From Candidatus Aenigmatarchaeota archaeon (lineage in GTDB: Archaea > Aenigmatarchaeota > Aenigmatarchaeia > DAOWOJ01), in the NCBI GenBank assembly GCA_030642125.1, contig DAOWOJ010000022.1, forward strand, positions 1 through 6,922: DNA of 6,922 nucleotides, given 5' to 3'. Each line of letters begins with the position of its first letter. Position 1 is the first letter of the stretch. The position numbers and the translations under genes were made by a program. The notes beneath the pieces were generated by a model that worked only from the letters and a program-made list of their open reading frames with translations, made no database searches and was not told where the DNA came from. Shown piece by piece: positions 4,625-6,922 of this stretch.

Positions 4625-6922
4625 ACGAAAAAAAAGTTGATTTTAAGCTAAAAGTAGCTGAATTAAATTCAAAAGATGAATTTGGTATAGGAATATCTAG
4701 AATAGATTCCAAATTTATAAAAAAACTTGGAATAAGAGAAGGAGATATAATTTGTGTAGAAGGTGAAAAGGAAACAGCTGTGATAGCTGTTAGAGCATAT
4801 CCATCTGATGTCGGATTAGGTATTATAAGAATGGACGGAATTACAAGAAAAAATAGCAGGACTCATATAGGGGAATATGTGAATGTTAGTGTTGCTAATG
4901 TCAAAGAAGCAAAAAAGATTGTATTAGCACCAGCGCAAGAAGGAGTATTACTTCGCATGAATTCGAATTCTATAAAACAAAATTTACATAGAAGAGCTGT
5001 AATGAAATCTGATATATTAACTCCATCTCCAATAATCCAGAGAAGAAGTTCATTTTTTGAAGATTTTTTTGGAGTTGGTATGGATGAGATGTTCACTCCA
5101 TTTGGAGAAGATCTAATGTTTGTGGTAGTGAATACAAATCCAAGTGGTCCTGTTATCATAACAGAATCAACAGAAATAGAATTATTATCAAAAGCTGTCA
5201 AGACAGAAGAAACAAAAATTCAAATGATAACATATGAAGATATAGGCGGATTACATAATATTATACCAAAAGTAAGGGAAATGATAGAACTACCGTTAAG
5301 ACATCCTGAAATATTTGAAAAAATGGGAATAGCACCTCCAAAAGGTATATTGTTATATGGACCTCCTGGATGTGGAAAAACATTAATAGCAAAAGCTGTT
5401 GCAAATGAAGCTGGAGTTAATTTTATATCTATTAGTGGGCCAGAATTTATAAGTAAATTCTATGGACAATCAGAAGAAAATTTAAGAAAGATTTTCGAGG
5501 ACGCAGAAAAAAATGCTCCAAGCATAATATTTATCGACGAAATAGATTCGATAGCTCCTAGAAGGAAAGATGTTACAGGCGAAGTAGAAAGAAGAGTAGT
5601 AAGTACTTTATTATCACTTATGGATGGATTGAAAAATAGGGGAAATGTGATAGTAATAGCAGCAACCAATAGACCAAATGCATTAGATAATGCCCTAAGA
5701 AGACCTGGAAGGTTCGATAGAGAAATAGAAATAAGTATTCCTGATAGGAAAGGCAGGTTAGAGATATTACAAATTCATACAAGAAATATGCCACTTGATG
5801 GAGTGAATTTGAAAAAAGTATCAGATAAATTATATGGATTTAGTGGTGCTGACATAGAATCATTATGCAAAGAATCGGTTATGTGTTCATTGAGAAAAAT
5901 TTTACCAGAGATTAAATGGAAGGATGAAAAAATATCAAATGAAAGTTTAAAGAAATTGAAAGTTAGAAAAGAAGATTTCGACTATGCATTCAAAATAACA
6001 GAGCCATCAGCTATGAGAGAAGTAATGGTAGAAATTCCAAAAACAAAATGGAAAGACATAGGAGGATTATCAAAAACAAAGAGATCATTAAAAGAAATGA
6101 TAGAATATCCATTAAAATATCCAAAAATATTTGAAAAAATGGGAATAGAACCTCCAAAAGGTATATTATTATATGGGCCTCCTGGATGTGGAAAAACATT
6201 GATAGCAAAAGCTGTTGCAAATGAAGCTTCTGTTAATTTTATATCTGTAAAAGGTCCAGAAGTAACATCAAAATGGTTTGGAGAAAGTGAAAGAAGAATA
6301 AGAGAATTATTTAAAAAAGCAAAAGAGGTATCTCCATCAATAATATTCTTTGATGAAATAGATTCAATAGCTCCTAGAAGAGGCATTGGAATACAAGCAA
6401 ATGAAAGAATAGTAAGTCAAATATTAACAGAAATGTCAGGACTAGAAAAACTGAATGATGTCGTCATAATAATGGCAACAAATAGATATGATATGATAGA
6501 TCAAGCTTTACTAAGACCAGGAAGAATTGATAGAAAAGTGTTTGTTTCTATTCCAAATAATAAATCTAGATTAGAAATATTTAAAGTTCATACTAAAAAT
6601 ATGCCATTGGATAAAAGTGTAAATTTAAAAAGTTTAGCAAAAGATACAAAATATTATTCTGGAGCAGATATAGAAATATTATGTAAAGAAGCAGGAGTTA
6701 ATAATAAAGCGGCTATAAGACAATTAGAAAAATATGCAGTAACACTAATAAAAGCACCAATACCTGCAAAAGGCTTTATAAAAACTGTCACAAAACCAGG
6801 AATTTTAGCAAAAGCCACTAGGTTAGCTTCTAAAGCCAAAAATCCTAAAGTAGCTGTTACAGCAGCAATAGGTGCCCTGCTTCTTTCTCTTGGTGGTGGG
6901 TATCTATTAGGCAGTAAAGATG
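4618..6922 (+). CDS. cdc48: CDC48/VCP-type AAA+ ATPase with an atypical, probably membrane-anchored C terminus (3' end outside window)
   Basis: The frame stays open from ATG 4618 to the window end (768 residues, no stop). CDC48 is a hexameric ATPase that threads and unfolds proteins. Domains: N-domain double-psi barrel and following subdomain (about 1-200), D1 (about 205-465) and D2 (about 475-700). D1 has Walker A GPPGCGKT (248-255), pore residues K280-F281-Y282-G283, Walker B D307-E308, sensor-1 N351 and arginine fingers R362/R365. D2 has Walker A GPPGCGKT (520-527), pore K552-W553-F554-G555, Walker B D579-E580, N622 and R633/R636. All catalytic residues are present, so both rings should hydrolyse ATP. 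After [12 protein letters not shown] (681-692) similarity to the family fades: the usual lid helices and 'dF..A' motif are replaced by a Lys-rich stretch (712-744) and a hydrophobic segment at 745-765 that looks like a transmembrane helix. It overlaps the preceding small gene by 7 bp. The start fits the family, with the N-domain beginning at once. Confidence 0.93.
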   Translation, partial: MLNEKKVDFKLKVAELNSKDEFGIGISRIDSKFIKKLGIREGDIICVEGEKETAVIAVRAYPSDVGLGIIRMDGITRKNSRTHIGEYVNVSVANVKEAKKIVLAPAQEGVLLRMNSNSIKQNLHRRAVMKSDILTPSPIIQRRSSFFEDFFGVGMDEMFTPFGEDLMFVVVNTNPSGPVIITESTEIELLSKAVKTEETKIQMITYEDIGGLHNIIPKVREMIELPLRHPEIFEKMGIAPPKGILLYGPPGCGKTLIAKAVANEAGVNFISISGPEFISKFYGQSEENLRKIFEDAEKNAPSIIFIDEIDSIAPRRKDVTGEVERRVVSTLLSLMDGLKNRGNVIVIAATNRPNALDNALRRPGRFDREIEISIPDRKGRLEILQIHTRNMPLDGVNLKKVSDKLYGFSGADIESLCKESVMCSLRKILPEIKWKDEKISNESLKKLKVRKEDFDYAFKITEPSAMREVMVEIPKTKWKDIGGLSKTKRSLKEMIEYPLKYPKIFEKMGIEPPKGILLYGPPGCGKTLIAKAVANEASVNFISVKGPEVTSKWFGESERRIRELFKKAKEVSPSIIFFDEIDSIAPRRGIGIQANERIVSQILTEMSGLEKLNDVVIIMATNRYDMIDQALLRPGRIDRKVFVSIPNNKSRLEIFKVHTKNMPLDKSVNLKSLAKDTKYYSGADIEILCKEAGVNNKAAIRQLEKYAVTLIKAPIPAKGFIKTVTKPGILAKATRLASKAKNPKVAVTAAIGALLLSLGGGYLLGSKD
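5311..5565 (+). repeat. Internal repeat copy 1 (D1 Walker A to Walker B)
   Basis: This segment aligns with 6127-6381 in the same register (offset 816 nt, no gaps). The first 120 nt (5311-5430) match at 113 positions, including most third codon positions, and the stretch around the Walker B region (5539-5565) at 25 of 27. AAA domains are homologous, but DNA identity this high is unusual for the anciently separated D1 and D2. Confidence 0.75.
6127..6381 (+). repeat. Internal repeat copy 2 (D2 Walker A to Walker B)
   Basis: This is the D2 counterpart of 5311-5565. It encodes the same [19 protein letters not shown] run, continuing to VNFIS. Outside the two high-identity patches the copies diverge as expected for D1 and D2 (pore loop FYGQ against WFGE). 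Confidence 0.75.
6850..6912 (+). other. Predicted transmembrane segment in the cdc48 C terminus
   Basis: These bases encode residues 745-765, about 21 uncharged residues rich in Ala, Leu and Gly. Eight Lys/Arg residues lie between 718 and 744 just before it, and Ser-Lys-Asp follows. By the positive-inside rule the ATPase would face the cytoplasm. A buried or amphipathic helix is the alternative. Confidence 0.5.

Noticed and set aside
4863..6839. Several minus-strand open frames of 61-134 codons opposite cdc48
   Set aside because: They are antisense shadows of the conserved ATPase reading frame and carry no family motif of their own.
1..6922. CRISPR array, tRNA gene, insertion sequence or defence system
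   Set aside because: No regularly spaced repeats, cloverleaf-like sequence, transposase motif or defence-type domain was seen; the genes are housekeeping families apart from the two small unknown proteins.

Overview
The window is a gene-dense, very AT-rich piece of an archaeal genome. Every gene that can be named belongs to an archaeal family: a primase large-subunit Fe-S domain, a GINS subunit, an archaeal-type phosphoglycerate kinase, Trm1, RadB and a two-domain CDC48. The low G+C, short intergenic spaces, overlapping genes and somewhat shortened proteins would suit a small-genome lineage such as the DPANN archaea. That placement is an inference; there is no rRNA gene or other strong marker.

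Region by region: (1) At 1-788 on the plus strand is a replication pair: the 3' end of a primase large-subunit-like gene, overlapping by 4 bp (ATGA) with a complete Gins15/Gins51 gene. (2) At 775-2004 on the minus strand is phosphoglycerate kinase, convergent with the GINS gene and overlapping its end by 14 bp. (3) At 2037-3079 on the plus strand is tRNA (guanine26-N2) dimethyltransferase Trm1, divergent from pgk across 32 bp. Its frame is broken by an apparent 1-nt loss in a T run at about 2421-2424. (4) At 3080-3215 is a non-coding convergent gap. (5) At 3216-3869 on the minus strand is radB, a recombinase paralogue. (6) At 3870-3995 is a divergent promoter region with palindromic TATA-like elements. 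(7) From 3996 to the window end on the plus strand is an apparent operon: two small charged helical proteins of unknown function whose genes share a 26-nt start region, then a large CDC48-type AAA+ ATPase that runs off the end without a stop codon.

The named genes serve replication (primase, GINS), recombination (RadB), tRNA modification (Trm1), central carbon metabolism (PGK) and protein unfolding (CDC48). The least ordinary part is the last operon. The CDC48 protein has intact D1 and D2 ATPase sites, but after the D2 'sensor 2' helix the usual C-terminal lid and tail give way to a lysine-rich stretch and a roughly 21-residue hydrophobic segment that looks like a membrane anchor. The two small upstream genes are candidate partners, though nothing in their sequences proves this. 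The D1 and D2 Walker A regions are also unusually alike at the DNA level.
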